From the NCBI GenBank assembly GCA_043816955.1, contig JBDRHL010000027.1:1-31965 (forward strand): a stretch of 31,965 nt of DNA, in the 5' to 3' direction. Source of the stretch: JBDRHL01 sp043816955. GTDB taxonomy: Bacteria > Planctomycetota > Phycisphaerae > Sedimentisphaerales > CAYZTY01. Below the pieces are notes generated by a model. It searched no databases, had not been told where the DNA came from, and saw only the letters and a program-made list of their open reading frames with translations. Shown one piece after another: positions 23,885 through 31,965 of the stretch. Positions within the stretch are counted from its first letter, which is position 1, and every line of letters begins with the position of its first letter. The position numbers and the translations under genes were made by a program.

Positions 23885-25066
23885 TTATTGCGGAGCCTGT
23901 TTGTCTCGCTGGCTTATAAGCTTTATTATCAGCGCGGCCAGCATAAGTGCTACAATAACAACAGCCACCGCCTGTCCGCGGCTAAACATCACAAAGAAAG
24001 GCGTATCGGTTGTAGCGATCGCAAAGATGTCGGTATTGTCTTTGGCGTGTTTCAGCAGTTTAGCATTCACGCCCCACCCGTAAAGACCTACCATAGTATC
24101 GGTATGTTCTTTGGTTGACCAGCTTACTTGTGGGGGTGTATCTTTGCCATTGTTTTTCAGCACCTTCAGCCCACCTGTCTCGTGGTCCGCTGTAACCAGG
24201 ACAAGAGTATCCTTGCGATCCCGGGCCCAGTTGACTGCCCTGGCGACAGTGCGGTCAAACTCGAGTGTTTCGTGAATATTTCTTAAAATATCATTGTTAT
24301 GTCCTGCATGGTCGATTCTTCCTCCTTCGACCATCAGGAAAAAACCTTCCGGATCATCAGCCAGAATCTTAAGAGCCATATCCACCATTTGAGAAAGATG
24401 CGGCAATTCACCAAGGCCATCCACTTCGAACGGCAGGTGGCCGTTACCGAAAACACCGGTTACCATCCTGGCTGTTTCGGTGTTTATGTTTTGCAGTTCC
24501 GCAAGATTGGTTACAACCATATAGCCTGCTGCCTTAGCCTTTGCAGGATTAAAATCATCGTGACCCCCGCCGAACAAAACCGTAGGGCGCGAGTTACGAA
24601 AATAATTATCGGCGATCTGCGGCAGATTCCCCCGGCTCGGCTGATGAGCTGCGAAAGCAGCGGGGGTAGCGTGAGTCATGAAGGTGGTAGTAACGAGCCC
24701 CGTGCTTTTATCGTTAATTTTGAAATATTCGAGCAATGTGAACAAAGGCTGTCCGTCTCCGGGAACAGCAACGCTTAATACGCCGTTGTTGACTTTGCGC
24801 CCTGTAGCGATTGCCGTCGCTGCCGCGGCTGAGTCGGTAATATTCGAGTCAGCCGAATAGGTGGTGACTTCAACACGATAAGGAAAACTTTCGAAAGACA
24901 GCGATCCTGCCCGGCCGTTGGCAAACATTCCCGCGGCGGCGACCTGCTGCGGCCCCATACCATCGCCGATAAACAAGATAAGGTTTTTCGGGCCGGCTGC
25001 TTGTGCTGCACCTGAAAGACCAACCCATAAGAGCACAAACAGCAAAAAGGGGTTTTTTTTAAGCAT
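23885..25066 (-). CDS. Alkaline phosphatase (PhoA family) with C-terminal membrane anchor
   Basis: A 393-residue exported phosphomonoesterase. A signal peptide (about 1-23, ending AQAA) leads into NLILFIGDGMG with metal-binding Asp35; the nucleophile Ser79 is in NITDSAAAATA, which is the canonical D-S-A motif. Other marks are MTHATPAAFAAH, MVEGGRIDHAGH and VTADHETGG with the remaining metal ligands. The shortened C-terminus carries a hydrophobic helix (AVAVVIVALMLAALIIKLI) followed by a basic tail, which would tether the enzyme to the outer face of the inner membrane. The start ATG follows AGGAAAA by 8 nt, and a full-consensus promoter lies 40 bp upstream. No Pho-box-like repeat was recognised, so phosphate control is not evident. 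Confidence 0.93.
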   Translation of the reverse strand: MLKKNPFLLFVLLWVGLSGAAQAAGPKNLILFIGDGMGPQQVAAAGMFANGRAGSLSFESFPYRVEVTTYSADSNITDSAAAATAIATGRKVNNGVLSVAVPGDGQPLFTLLEYFKINDKSTGLVTTTFMTHATPAAFAAHQPSRGNLPQIADNYFRNSRPTVLFGGGHDDFNPAKAKAAGYMVVTNLAELQNINTETARMVTGVFGNGHLPFEVDGLGELPHLSQMVDMALKILADDPEGFFLMVEGGRIDHAGHNNDILRNIHETLEFDRTVARAVNWARDRKDTLVLVTADHETGGLKVLKNNGKDTPPQVSWSTKEHTDTMVGLYGWGVNAKLLKHAKDNTDIFAIATTDTPFFVMFSRGQAVAVVIVALMLAALIIKLISQRDKQAPQ

Positions 25067-25106
25067 TCATGTTTTCCTCAAATCAGGTTACTTATCCGGC
25101 GTTGCG

Positions 25107-25135
25107 ATTATAGACGAGCAAATCGCTCTTGTCAA
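25107..25135 (-). promoter_or_regulatory. Consensus sigma-70 promoter of the alkaline phosphatase gene
   Basis: On the minus strand TTGACA (25135-25130), exactly 17 bp, TATAAT (25112-25107): both hexamers are perfect. Transcription would begin about 35 nt before the start codon. The strength suggests constitutive expression unless a repressor acts here. Confidence 0.75.
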
Positions 25136-25187
25136 AACGTTGCTTCGGTCTTCGGCAAAAACTGCCCGGCGGAAAGCAAAGTGAGTT

Positions 25188-25215
25188 TTGCCAAACCCGG
25201 TGGCTATGGTATAAT
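25188..25215 (+). promoter_or_regulatory. Candidate sigma-70 promoter of the TlpA-like gene
   Basis: TTGCCA (25188-25193), 16 bp, TATAAT (25210-25215), about 36 bp before the start codon at 25252. It is divergent from the alkaline phosphatase promoter. Confidence 0.6.
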
Positions 25216-25251
25216 GCCTTGTGCTTTGGTTAATCTCGAAAGGTACTCAAA

Positions 25252-25959
25252 ATGCCCGAAAAAAGCAGGAAACACCGGTGGTGGGCTATTGTGCCGGCTG
25301 TTATAGCGGCACTTATCGTTATTCTCTGGGCAAGTGACAAAAAAGAAAAATCACATCTGGAGATCGACGCAGTATATCACAAGGATGACAGTGATGCCGC
25401 GGCCCAACAGCCAGACAAACAAAACAGCCTTGTTGGTTCGGGCGAGCAGCAGGAGCCCACGCCAAAGACTCTCCGCGAAATTGTGGCAAATAGAAGGACG
25501 TGGGATCCAGCCTTTGCTTCCTGGTACGGCAGGGGCGCTCCGGATTTTAGCGTTACTGACATCAATGGTACGACCCATCGACTTAGTCAATACCGCGGGA
25601 AGAACGTCATGCTCATTTTCTGGGCTACCTGGTGTGCTCCATGCAGAATGGAAGTGCCGCATCTGGTTGCACTTAGGAACATTGCAGGCCGCGAGGACCT
25701 GGCTATGCTGGCGATATCCTTTATCAGCCCGATGTATGGGGAAACACCTGAAAAAGTGAAGGATTTCGTTTCGCGCTCACAGATGCCGATAAATTACACC
25801 GTTATTTCTACCGAAGATTCACTATTACCCAGCCCCTTCAACAGCGTCAACGGCCTGCCAAGTGCTTTTTTCATTGATAAGGGTGGGAATATCAAACTGG
25901 CTACCGTCGGTACGTTAACGCTAGGGGAGATGAAGGCAATAATTCAGGCCGGGGAATAG
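25252..25959 (+). CDS. Membrane-anchored TlpA-like thioredoxin
   Basis: A 235-residue protein with one N-terminal membrane segment (about 10-27) and a thioredoxin domain outside the cytoplasm. GAPDFSVTDINGTTHRLSQY opens the domain, the redox pair Cys128 and Cys131 is in FWATWCAPCRMEVPHL, and GLPSAFFIDKGGNIK carries the cis-proline. Such proteins reduce disulfides in the periplasm, for example in cytochrome c or cell-envelope maturation; no partner gene is beside it. The linker (about 30-90) is hydrophilic and of low complexity. The ribosome site AAAGG is 8 nt before the ATG. Confidence 0.9.
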   Translation: MPEKSRKHRWWAIVPAVIAALIVILWASDKKEKSHLEIDAVYHKDDSDAAAQQPDKQNSLVGSGEQQEPTPKTLREIVANRRTWDPAFASWYGRGAPDFSVTDINGTTHRLSQYRGKNVMLIFWATWCAPCRMEVPHLVALRNIAGREDLAMLAISFISPMYGETPEKVKDFVSRSQMPINYTVISTEDSLLPSPFNSVNGLPSAFFIDKGGNIKLATVGTLTLGEMKAIIQAGE

Positions 25960-26103
25960 AACAGGGGTTTTCGGGATAAAGCTGTCCTGAAAAATTAACC
26001 TGTCCTGCTGAAGTTTTTTATGGACAAATAAGCAGGAAACGGATAGCATAACGTGTTTAGGTAATTCAACGCTATGGATTTTTATTTGAGGTTTTGAGGT
26101 CAT

Positions 26104-26340
26104 ATGGCACATAAAAAGGGACAAGGCTCTACACGAAACGGGCGAGACAGCAACCCGAAGTATCGAGGCATCAAGATGTCCGGCGGACAGGTTGTCAAGA
26201 CCGGTTCGATAATTGTAAGACAGTCAGGCACAAAGTTCTTCCCCGGATTCAATGTAGGCATGGGAAGGGATTTCACCCTGTTTGCCAAGATGAACGGCAC
26301 CGTGCGATTTCGAGGTAAAAAAGTTCACGTCGAAGCCTGA
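26104..26340 (+). CDS. rpmA: 50S ribosomal protein L27
   Basis: A 78-residue L27, slightly shorter than the ~85 of Escherichia coli. It begins MAHKKGQGSTRNGRDS, whose N-terminal tail reaches toward the peptidyl transferase centre, and contains KTGSIIVRQSGTKFFPG and VGMGRDFTLFA. There is no Firmicutes-type cleavable leader. In most bacteria rpmA follows rplU; here it stands alone between a thioredoxin gene and metK, with its own strong terminator, so it is probably transcribed as a single gene. Confidence 0.98.
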   Translation: MAHKKGQGSTRNGRDSNPKYRGIKMSGGQVVKTGSIIVRQSGTKFFPGFNVGMGRDFTLFAKMNGTVRFRGKKVHVEA

Positions 26341-26364
26341 GAACAAGAAGTCATTGGCAACAAT

Positions 26365-26392
26365 AAAGGGATGGTTCACGCCATCCCTTTTT
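26365..26392. terminator. Bidirectional rho-independent terminator between rpmA and metK
   Basis: A perfect 10-bp stem (AAAGGGATGG/CCATCCCTTT) with a 6-nt loop. It is followed by TT on the plus strand, and the A-rich foot of the stem gives a U-tract on both strands. It lies 25 bp after rpmA and 28 bp beyond the stop of the convergent metK. Confidence 0.85.
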
Positions 26393-26419
26393 GCTAGATT
26401 TTTTGGTTATGCGGCGGCC

Positions 26420-27625
26420 CTATTTGAGCCCCGCGGCCTTTTTCAGTTTATCTGCCTTGTCGGTTCTTTCCCACGTAAAGTTCGGCAGATTTCGCCCAAA
26501 ATGGCCGCCCGAGGCGGTCTGCTGGAAAATGGGTCTTGCAAGGTTCAAATAATCTATCATATCTTTTGGCTTCAGCGGGAAGAACTTTCGTACCAACCCG
26601 GCGATACTATCTTCGCTGATATTCGCTGTTCCCTCGGTATCGATCAGAACCGATATCGGCTCGGCTACTCCTATCGCATAGGACAGTTGTATCTCACAGG
26701 CATCGGCAAGCCGTGCAGCAACTATATTTTTGGCGATGTGCCGGGCCATGTAACTGGCGGTCCTGTCGACTTTTGACGGGTCTTTTCCGCTGAAGGCGCC
26801 GCCGCCATGACAACCCCTGCCGCCATAGGTATCAACAATAATTTTCCGTCCGGTAAGACCACAGTCACCTTTCGGCCCGCCTATAACGAACCGCCCTGTG
26901 GGGTTAACATGGAAAACGATTTTTTTGTCAGTGAACTTCCCGGGAAGCACGGGGATGATTACCTGCTCGATAACAGCTTTTTTCACAGTATTGTACGCAA
27001 CATCTTCGCTATGCTGTGTGGCTACTACAACAGTGTGAATTCGTTTCGGTTTGTTGTTCTCGTATTCGACTGTCACCTGACTTTTGCCATCCGGGCGAAG
27101 CCACGGAAGTTTCCTGTTTTGCCGCATCCGGGCAAGCCTGTTGGTAATCGCATGGGCAAGAGAAATAGGCAGCGGCATGAGGGATGAGGTTTCCCGGCAG
27201 GCATAACCGAACATCAAGCCTTGGTCACCCGCTCCCTGTTCCTTGTGCAGGCCTTTTCCGGGCGTTACGCCCTGTGAGATATCCGGACTTTGCCTGCTGA
27301 CTGACACAAGCACTGCGCAGTTCTCACAATCAAAGCCCAGCTGAGGGTCGGTATATCCTATTTTCCGGATTGTATCCCGGACCACGGTGGGAATATCAAC
27401 GACGGCTGTGGTTGTAATCTCACCTGCGATGACTACCATCCCTGTTTTCACGAGGGTTTCACAAGCAACCCTGCTGGCTGGGTCCTGCGCCAGCATCGCG
27501 TCAAGAATTGCATCGGATATCTGGTCTGCAACCTTGTCAGGGTGCCCCATAGTTACCGACTCGCTCGTAAAAAGATAGTTTTTCTTCGTGCAGTGCCTGT
27601 TGCTGTGAATGCGCTGTTTTGCCAC
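26420..27625 (-). CDS. metK: S-adenosylmethionine synthetase
   Basis: About 401 residues. It makes S-adenosylmethionine from methionine and ATP. Signature stretches are NYLFTSESVTMGHPDK near the N-terminus (His28 in the ATP site), GAGDQGLMFGYA and GGGAFSGKDPSKVDR. I choose the GTG start at 27625 because AAGGAG sits 7 nt before it and the sequence from there matches family length; an upstream TTG at 27706 would add 27 residues that the family lacks and would run through the ribosome site. I looked for a SAM-type riboswitch in the short upstream gap and did not recognise one. Confidence 0.96.
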   Translation of the reverse strand: MAKQRIHSNRHCTKKNYLFTSESVTMGHPDKVADQISDAILDAMLAQDPASRVACETLVKTGMVVIAGEITTTAVVDIPTVVRDTIRKIGYTDPQLGFDCENCAVLVSVSRQSPDISQGVTPGKGLHKEQGAGDQGLMFGYACRETSSLMPLPISLAHAITNRLARMRQNRKLPWLRPDGKSQVTVEYENNKPKRIHTVVVATQHSEDVAYNTVKKAVIEQVIIPVLPGKFTDKKIVFHVNPTGRFVIGGPKGDCGLTGRKIIVDTYGGRGCHGGGAFSGKDPSKVDRTASYMARHIAKNIVAARLADACEIQLSYAIGVAEPISVLIDTEGTANISEDSIAGLVRKFFPLKPKDMIDYLNLARPIFQQTASGGHFGRNLPNFTWERTDKADKLKKAAGLK

Positions 27626-27854
27626 CTGATTTCTCCTTAACAATCTGACATTTAGTAATCCGGGAAACAAACCTTCGCCGGGTATGATATAGCTTAAACA
27701 CCTCAAATGTAATAGTCAACCCACCATCGAAAAATATTGCTTTGCAGGTGCTGGCTGGTTATATTGAAACACATCAGGTTTTAATGTGAGTATGCCTTGT
27801 AGTATTTTGTTTTTGGACAGTGTATTGCGGGTAACAGATTTTACGAATACGGAA

Positions 27855-28532
27855 ATGAAGAGATGTCCGTTTTGTGCCGAGACCATTCAGGCCGAGGCAA
27901 TCAAGTGCCGGTTCTGCGGTGAATTTCTCAATACTGCTCGCGCCAGGTCTCTTGAACAAGCCCAAAAAGGTGGTTTGCCAGCTGACCAGGGTGCCGAAAA
28001 GGATGGATCGCTTTTCAGGGGCCGTCCGTCGCTATGGGGCGTTACAGGGGCTGTGATCCGCGGCATAGTCTTCGGGGGATTGATGATTATCGTTCTGAGA
28101 CAGCCTGTTGTGGACAAGTTAAACAAATACCTCGATTTAAATTTGTCAGAGTCGCAAATCGTCAACCTTAACAGTTATAAGACGCTGGCTATAGTGGTTT
28201 TGATACTGCTTATCCTGCTGCGCCTCGCGGTTCATGTGCTCAAACTCAAGACTGTGCACTATGAAGTAAACACCGACCGGATCGAGTGGACCAGGGGGAT
28301 TCTTGACCGGCGGATTGACAACATCGATATGTTTCGCGTTATAGATTTGCGCCTACGAAGGAGCATCCTGGACTGCATTCTTGGCATAGGTACTGTCACA
28401 CTGATTACTTCAGATAAGACTGACCCGGAGTTTCGCTTCGCAAAGATTCGCGATCCCCGCAATCTCTATAATATAATCAAAAAAGCCAGCCTTGAAGCAG
28501 ATCAGAAACGCGGCGTCGTTCACCTGGAATAA
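27855..28532 (+). CDS. Membrane protein with N-terminal zinc ribbon and PH-like (bPH2/YdbS-type) domain
   Basis: About 225 residues from ATG 27855 (MKRCPFCAETIQ). The first 24 residues are a four-cysteine zinc ribbon (CPFC...CRFC) as in many small bacterial membrane proteins. Two hydrophobic segments follow (about 58-77 and 108-126), then a PH-like domain beginning at VHYEVNTDRIEW with the family's RIDNIDMFRVIDLRL stretch. The ATG at 27786 in the same frame would add 23 residues without domain content, so I prefer the later one, although neither has a good ribosome site. Function is unknown. Its start is near metK's and divergent from it. Confidence 0.8.
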   Translation: MKRCPFCAETIQAEAIKCRFCGEFLNTARARSLEQAQKGGLPADQGAEKDGSLFRGRPSLWGVTGAVIRGIVFGGLMIIVLRQPVVDKLNKYLDLNLSESQIVNLNSYKTLAIVVLILLILLRLAVHVLKLKTVHYEVNTDRIEWTRGILDRRIDNIDMFRVIDLRLRRSILDCILGIGTVTLITSDKTDPEFRFAKIRDPRNLYNIIKKASLEADQKRGVVHLE

Positions 28533-28663
28533 CCGCTCATCACAGTTTGCAAGAGATTTGCCTTGCGATACACGAAACTCTGTAAGAGACACAAAAAAGG
28601 TGCTTGCAAACCAGGCGCCAAGAGCATATGTTCGGCCTCCTGATCCACGAGGAGCGGTTGTTA

Positions 28664-29908
28664 ATGATAAAACCTGAGAAACTAAAAGCACTGCTGTCGA
28701 AGCAGGAAAACGTCGTACCTCTCTGCAGCGTCGCCTTTCTGCAAAGCTGTAGCGGAGGTGTGTGGTTCGTTGCCATGCCCTTCATACTCAAAAGGCTCGG
28801 CGGAACAGACACACAACTGGGTCTTTGTCTCGGATTCTGGTTTGTAGCTTATACTATCGGCTGTCTGTCGGCAGCGCCTCTTCTGGACAAGTTCGACCCC
28901 AAACGAACCATCCTGCTGGGCTTAATCGCAAATGTTCTAGCTACCTTCGGGATGCTTCTGGTTGTGATCATGGCCCAACCTAGCGGGTCCTCTTTCAGTC
29001 CGCCTGTTGCTATGATTCTACTTTCGTCCATCTCGGGAGTCTTCGGCTCCTTGTTCTGGCCTCCACTCATGGGCTGGTTTTCCACTGGCTACGAAGGCGT
29101 TCGGCTAAATCGCCGTCTCGGACTATTTAACGCTTCATGGTCCTGCGGCGCCCTAGCAACGCCTTATTTCGGCGGACTCATCGTGGAACAAAGCTCCGCA
29201 TGGGCACTTGCCCTGACACTGGCTTTTTCCCTCGCTGCTGTTGCTGCGCTTATTTTCGCCAGAAGTCCAAATGGCGTGATCCCGGCCTTCAATTGTCCGG
29301 ACAAACAATCCGACGACCTGATGCCGACCCTGCTGGGCCGTTTTCGATGGATAGCAAGGGTTGCACTACTCAGCTCAATGACTTGTATAGGTCTGGCGAG
29401 AACACAGCTTGCGGTGCTTTTCAAATTTGAGCTGGCTTTTACTGAATCGGACTATGGATCGGCGATACTGGCGATGTCAATCGCGGTTTTTGCCGTTTTT
29501 ACCCTCGCAGGGCGGACACATGCCTGGCATTATAAACTCTGGCTTTTTATTTCCGCACAACTGCTGCTTTTGATCGGCATGGTTTTAATATTATATACTA
29601 GCGCTTTGGTTGTTTTGACACTTGCCGTGGTTATGATCGGTGCGGGTGAATCTTTCATGTATACCTCCCACCTTTATTATGGTGTTTCGGGCGGCAAAAG
29701 GCGTTCTGCCCGCATGGCGATACATGAAACAACACTTTCTATGGGATTTGCAGCCGGAGGGCTCGCAGGAGGTCTGCTCAGCGACCATTTTGGCAGATAC
29801 AGCCCCTACAAGTTCGGATTTGGCATCGTAGCTGCGGGTCTTGTCGTCCAGGCTATAATCTGGCTTGCGCTGAAACCGAAAAAGAGGGTAATCGATCAGC
29901 AGCAGTAG
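28664..29908 (+). CDS. Major facilitator superfamily transporter
   Basis: About 414 residues with some 10-12 hydrophobic helices. The first half carries the A-like loop (LLDKFDPKRTILLGL) between helices 2 and 3, and the second half ends with GFAAGGLAGGLLSDHFGR, a typical loop near helix 11. I start at ATG 28664 since GGAG lies 9 nt before it; an upstream ATG at 28604 gives a non-hydrophobic extension. The substrate cannot be inferred. Its 3' end overlaps the convergent uroporphyrinogen-decarboxylase-like gene by 13 bp. Confidence 0.87.
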   Translation: MIKPEKLKALLSKQENVVPLCSVAFLQSCSGGVWFVAMPFILKRLGGTDTQLGLCLGFWFVAYTIGCLSAAPLLDKFDPKRTILLGLIANVLATFGMLLVVIMAQPSGSSFSPPVAMILLSSISGVFGSLFWPPLMGWFSTGYEGVRLNRRLGLFNASWSCGALATPYFGGLIVEQSSAWALALTLAFSLAAVAALIFARSPNGVIPAFNCPDKQSDDLMPTLLGRFRWIARVALLSSMTCIGLARTQLAVLFKFELAFTESDYGSAILAMSIAVFAVFTLAGRTHAWHYKLWLFISAQLLLLIGMVLILYTSALVVLTLAVVMIGAGESFMYTSHLYYGVSGGKRRSARMAIHETTLSMGFAAGGLAGGLLSDHFGRYSPYKFGFGIVAAGLVVQAIIWLALKPKKRVIDQQQ

Positions 29909-30984
29909 TTTCGTCCCTCATCCAGCATAGCAAGGTAGTTGTCCAATGGAATATAATTAGCGACGGTGTTACCGGTTCCCAGGCAGTACCCGCCGCCGGG
30001 CATGCAAACATCCAGCGTTTCCCTGACACGTTTTCGTATCGCTTCTTCATCGGCAGTGCACAGAAAATCGACGTCAATACCCCCCAGTATTGCGATGCGA
30101 TTACCATAGAGTTTCTTTGCCTGTGTTACCGGCAGGATGGTGTCTTCGTACGAATGTTTCGCATCTATGCGCACACCGTCTATGAGGTCGTCCATTACCT
30201 GTTCAAGCCGGCCGCACGCATGCAGGAGATATAGTTTTTTGTTTTCGTGTGTAATTTGTGCGCACTTTTTATGCCAGGGGAAGATTTTTTCGCGCAGCAC
30301 CTGCGGTGAAACCAGCGTGCCCGTGCGAAAACCCATATCATCAGAACCCCATATCAGTTTAACGCATGAGTATTTACACAAAAGGGTGGTGTAGTCCACG
30401 TAAAAGCTGCCTACTTTTTCAAGAACAGCATCAACAAGATCAGGCTCTTCAAACAACTTATAGCACATATTCTCGTAGCCCAGCAGAAATGTTAAATCTT
30501 CGAGTATGTGTGCGGTCAGGTCATAAACACCCATGTTGGCAGGCAGATTCGCCTCAAACCAGTCAAGTTTCCGGCGATCCACAACGGACAAGTCAGGCCA
30601 GGGGTACTTTTCAAAGTCCTCCCATGACTGAATCGGCCCGGCATGTTCTTCTGCCCACTCGCGTTCAGGTCTTTTCTGGTCTTGTGCAATAGTGGTATCC
30701 TCAGCTTTGAGCTTTTTAGCGGCAAATGCGACGCCTGCGGCCTGAATTCGAAAAACCTCATATCCAAGAAACTTATGCAGTCTGATCTGTTTCTGGTTAT
30801 AAGCAATCTGTTCGCTGCTGGTGTCCATGCCCTGATCAAGTGAGAAACGCTGACAAATCTGCTCTTTGATTTCCTCATCGAGAAAAAGTTCGATAAAATG
30901 GACGCGCCGAGGCTCATTGCCCGGCCTTATTACATTGAGCAAAGACTCGACATCCGGCTCAATCGTTTTTTCAAAAAATCTCAT
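29896..30984 (-). CDS. Uroporphyrinogen decarboxylase-family protein
   Basis: A 362-residue TIM-barrel protein of the URO-D family. Visible parts are WGSDDMGFRTGTLVSPQ, LYLLHACGRLEQVMDDLI (a position where methyltransferase members bind metal, here with His and Cys) and ILGGIDVDFL. The N-terminus lacks the arginine-rich substrate pocket pattern of true HemE. Together with the HACG segment this makes a corrinoid or methyltransferase-type relative, or a catabolic protein, more likely than haem synthesis. Such divergent copies are numerous in Planctomycetota, often in sugar loci, and their reactions are mostly unknown. The start ATG has a weak GGAAAAA site. Confidence 0.85.
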   Translation of the reverse strand: MRFFEKTIEPDVESLLNVIRPGNEPRRVHFIELFLDEEIKEQICQRFSLDQGMDTSSEQIAYNQKQIRLHKFLGYEVFRIQAAGVAFAAKKLKAEDTTIAQDQKRPEREWAEEHAGPIQSWEDFEKYPWPDLSVVDRRKLDWFEANLPANMGVYDLTAHILEDLTFLLGYENMCYKLFEEPDLVDAVLEKVGSFYVDYTTLLCKYSCVKLIWGSDDMGFRTGTLVSPQVLREKIFPWHKKCAQITHENKKLYLLHACGRLEQVMDDLIDGVRIDAKHSYEDTILPVTQAKKLYGNRIAILGGIDVDFLCTADEEAIRKRVRETLDVCMPGGGYCLGTGNTVANYIPLDNYLAMLDEGRNYCC

Positions 30985-31013
30985 GTACTTTTTCCGTATT
31001 CAAGTAGTTCATT

Positions 31014-31154
31014 ATGGCCAGGTTATCACAGGATTTGACCAATTCTGCTGTTCAAAGTCAAGTCAAAGATGTTCCCGGGTATAGAGAGGTGCTTCGCCTG
31101 GATCCTAATCATCCACAGGCCCGCCAGAAGCTGGAGGAGCTGTCAGGCAGGTAA
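31014..31154 (+). pseudogene. Short TPR-ending open frame, probably a gene relic
   Basis: A 46-codon frame from ATG 31014 to TAA 31154. The last ~23 residues read YREVLRLDPNHPQARQKLEE, a well-formed TPR repeat end, while the first half is unlike a TPR and there is no ribosome site. The most likely explanation is the 3' tip of a lost TPR protein, fused by deletion to unrelated sequence. It lies in the 176-bp gap between two minus-strand genes. Confidence 0.5.
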
Positions 31155-31160
31155 GTGCGA

Positions 31161-31433
31161 TTACTCAAAATTGTAGTGTTTACGAACCGCTTCTTCGACA
31201 ACCCATGTGCAGCTAAGATCGTTGGGAAACACGACAAGGTCGCCCGGACCAAAACAAACCTGGCTGTTACGATCTTTTACCGTCACTTTGCCTTCAAGAA
31301 TCAAACAGGTTTCCTTCTGTGTGTACTCCCAGTCGAAAGTGCTTGGTTCGCATGTCCAGACAGGCCAGGTTTTACATTGTTGAATTTCTTCCCGGCCGGG
31401 TTTGCGGACAACAATATCCTTTACGCTCGGCAT
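31161..31433 (-). CDS. Small cupin (DUF861/EutQ-like)
   Basis: A 90-residue single-domain beta-barrel of the cupin_3 type. The two conserved strands can be read as WEYTQKETCLILEGKVTV and FGPGDLVVFPNDLSCTWVV. A strong AGGAGA site precedes the ATG at 31433. Proteins of this kind bind small sugars or acids; a specific role is not assignable. It points the same way as the URO-D-like gene but is separated from it by the TPR relic. Confidence 0.85.
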   Translation of the reverse strand: MPSVKDIVVRKPGREEIQQCKTWPVWTCEPSTFDWEYTQKETCLILEGKVTVKDRNSQVCFGPGDLVVFPNDLSCTWVVEEAVRKHYNFE

Positions 31434-31577
31434 TATCTTCTCCTATCAGGCTTTTTGGGTCAATTATACAGGAGACTTGTGTATTTGACCAGAGTTTAGA
31501 ATTTTTTCAAAACTACTGGAAGCAGCAACAGTTTTGTCATATAACAATGCCTTTTATCAGGATCAACAGGAGCCAGA

Positions 31578-31844
31578 ATGACAAGCGAACAACTGGAAGA
31601 ACTCAAAATCTCATTTCGTGAGTATGTCAAGGCTTTCTATGGTGTCAGTGAATACGATGATGCCAATATCAGGCTCAAGGATGACCATAGCCGATGTGTA
31701 TGCGAGGAGATATTATATCTTTGCGATGAGCTTGGTCTGGATGACAGCCGACGGCGACTTGCCGAGGCTATTGCCCTTCTGCATGACATAGGCAGATTTC
31801 AACAATGGCGGCAATATAAAACATATAAGGGGGTATCTCCTTGA
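31578..31844 (+). pseudogene. HD-domain phosphohydrolase gene, interrupted by an insertion sequence
   Basis: The frame from ATG 31578 (AGGAG site 5-6 nt before) gives the first part of an HD-domain protein: KDDHSRCVCEEIL with the first His, and ALLHDIGRFQQW with the defining His69-Asp70. Relatives continue for another ~100 or more residues with further metal ligands. Here the protein sense ends at QYKTYK, where sequence with insertion-sequence character begins (about 31829) and supplies a stop at 31844. The remainder may lie beyond the element, outside the window. Confidence 0.8.
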
Positions 31845-31965
31845 CTCCAGTACATACAATCGGTAGTATTTGCGATCATGGAAGATTACCCGCGAACATT
31901 GATGGAATTGGAAAAGCGGTTTTCATCGGAAGAGGCCTGTCGGGAATATTTGGAAGTTCTTCGAT
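31829..31965 (+). mobile_element. Left end of an IS1595-type insertion sequence (runs off the window)
   Basis: Begins at about 31829 with GGGGGTATCTCCTTGACT, where the HD-domain protein match stops. A transposase start follows 49 bp in. The exact boundary and the target duplication cannot be set without the right end. Confidence 0.7.
31878..31965 (+). CDS. IS1595-family transposase, N-terminal fragment
   Basis: ATG 31878 opens MEDYPRTLMELEKRF, then SSEEACREYLEVLR, the characteristic N-terminus that precedes the zinc-ribbon and DDE domains in IS1595-family transposases (the usual form is a TLxEFxxxF..E.AC..YL..LRWP pattern). Only 29 codons are inside the window. Confidence 0.8.
   Translation, partial: MEDYPRTLMELEKRFSSEEACREYLEVLR

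Noticed and set aside
27626..27785. Possible SAM riboswitch upstream of metK
   Set aside because: The gap is short, half of it would be used by the promoter, and no SAM-type core pattern or conserved pairing was recognised.

Overview
The window looks like a planctomycete chromosome, most probably class Phycisphaerae (Sedimentisphaerales-like). The reasons are the secreted proteins ending in short dockerin-like Asp-rich segments (for example GDLNRDCYIDINDVALF), a Tat-exported formylglycine sulfatase, a right-handed beta-helix protein, a LacI-type regulator, and an rpmA gene standing away from rplU. The assignment is inference; there is no rRNA here.

Left part (1-17760): an accessory, probably polysaccharide-related locus. 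On the minus strand lie a LacI-family repressor (2891-3910), two secreted paralogues downstream of it (502-2802 and the partial gene 1-339), a 1345-residue secreted protein with four copies of the same unrecognised ~200-residue domain plus a beta-helix and an FN3-like end (4446-8483), and a three-gene operon: type I phosphodiesterase-like protein, NIF3-like protein and a glycosidase-like protein (15518 down to 10729). On the plus strand are a sulfatase (9162-10691) and a CehA/McbA-like PHP metallohydrolase (15928-17760). The regulatory DNA is the most striking element. Seven copies of a 14-bp palindrome close to CCTACACGTGTAGG occur only in the intergenic regions of these genes. Most are 86-89 bp apart and flank TTGACN-N17 promoters in a fixed layout: operator, about 31-35 bp, -35, 17 bp, -10, about 8-13 bp, operator. 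I read this as a local regulon of the window's LacI protein, probably using DNA looping.

Boundary (17769-18700): a truncated IS66-type element with a recognisable left end, the 3' end of a dockerin/beta-helix gene whose front is lost, and a tRNA-like 3' half. This looks like the scarred edge of a mobile or recombined region.

Right part (18736-31577): mostly housekeeping and ordinary genes. They are a PLP aminotransferase, an archaeal-type thymidylate synthase homologue, an exported thioredoxin-fold protein without cysteines, prfB with the classic CTTTGAC programmed +1 frameshift, an alkaline phosphatase with a C-terminal membrane anchor, a TlpA-like thioredoxin, rpmA, metK, a zinc-ribbon/PH-domain membrane protein, an MFS transporter overlapping a uroporphyrinogen-decarboxylase-family gene tail to tail, a small TPR relic and a small cupin.

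Right edge (31578-31965): an HD-domain gene cut by what appears to be the left end of an IS1595-type insertion sequence whose transposase runs off the window.
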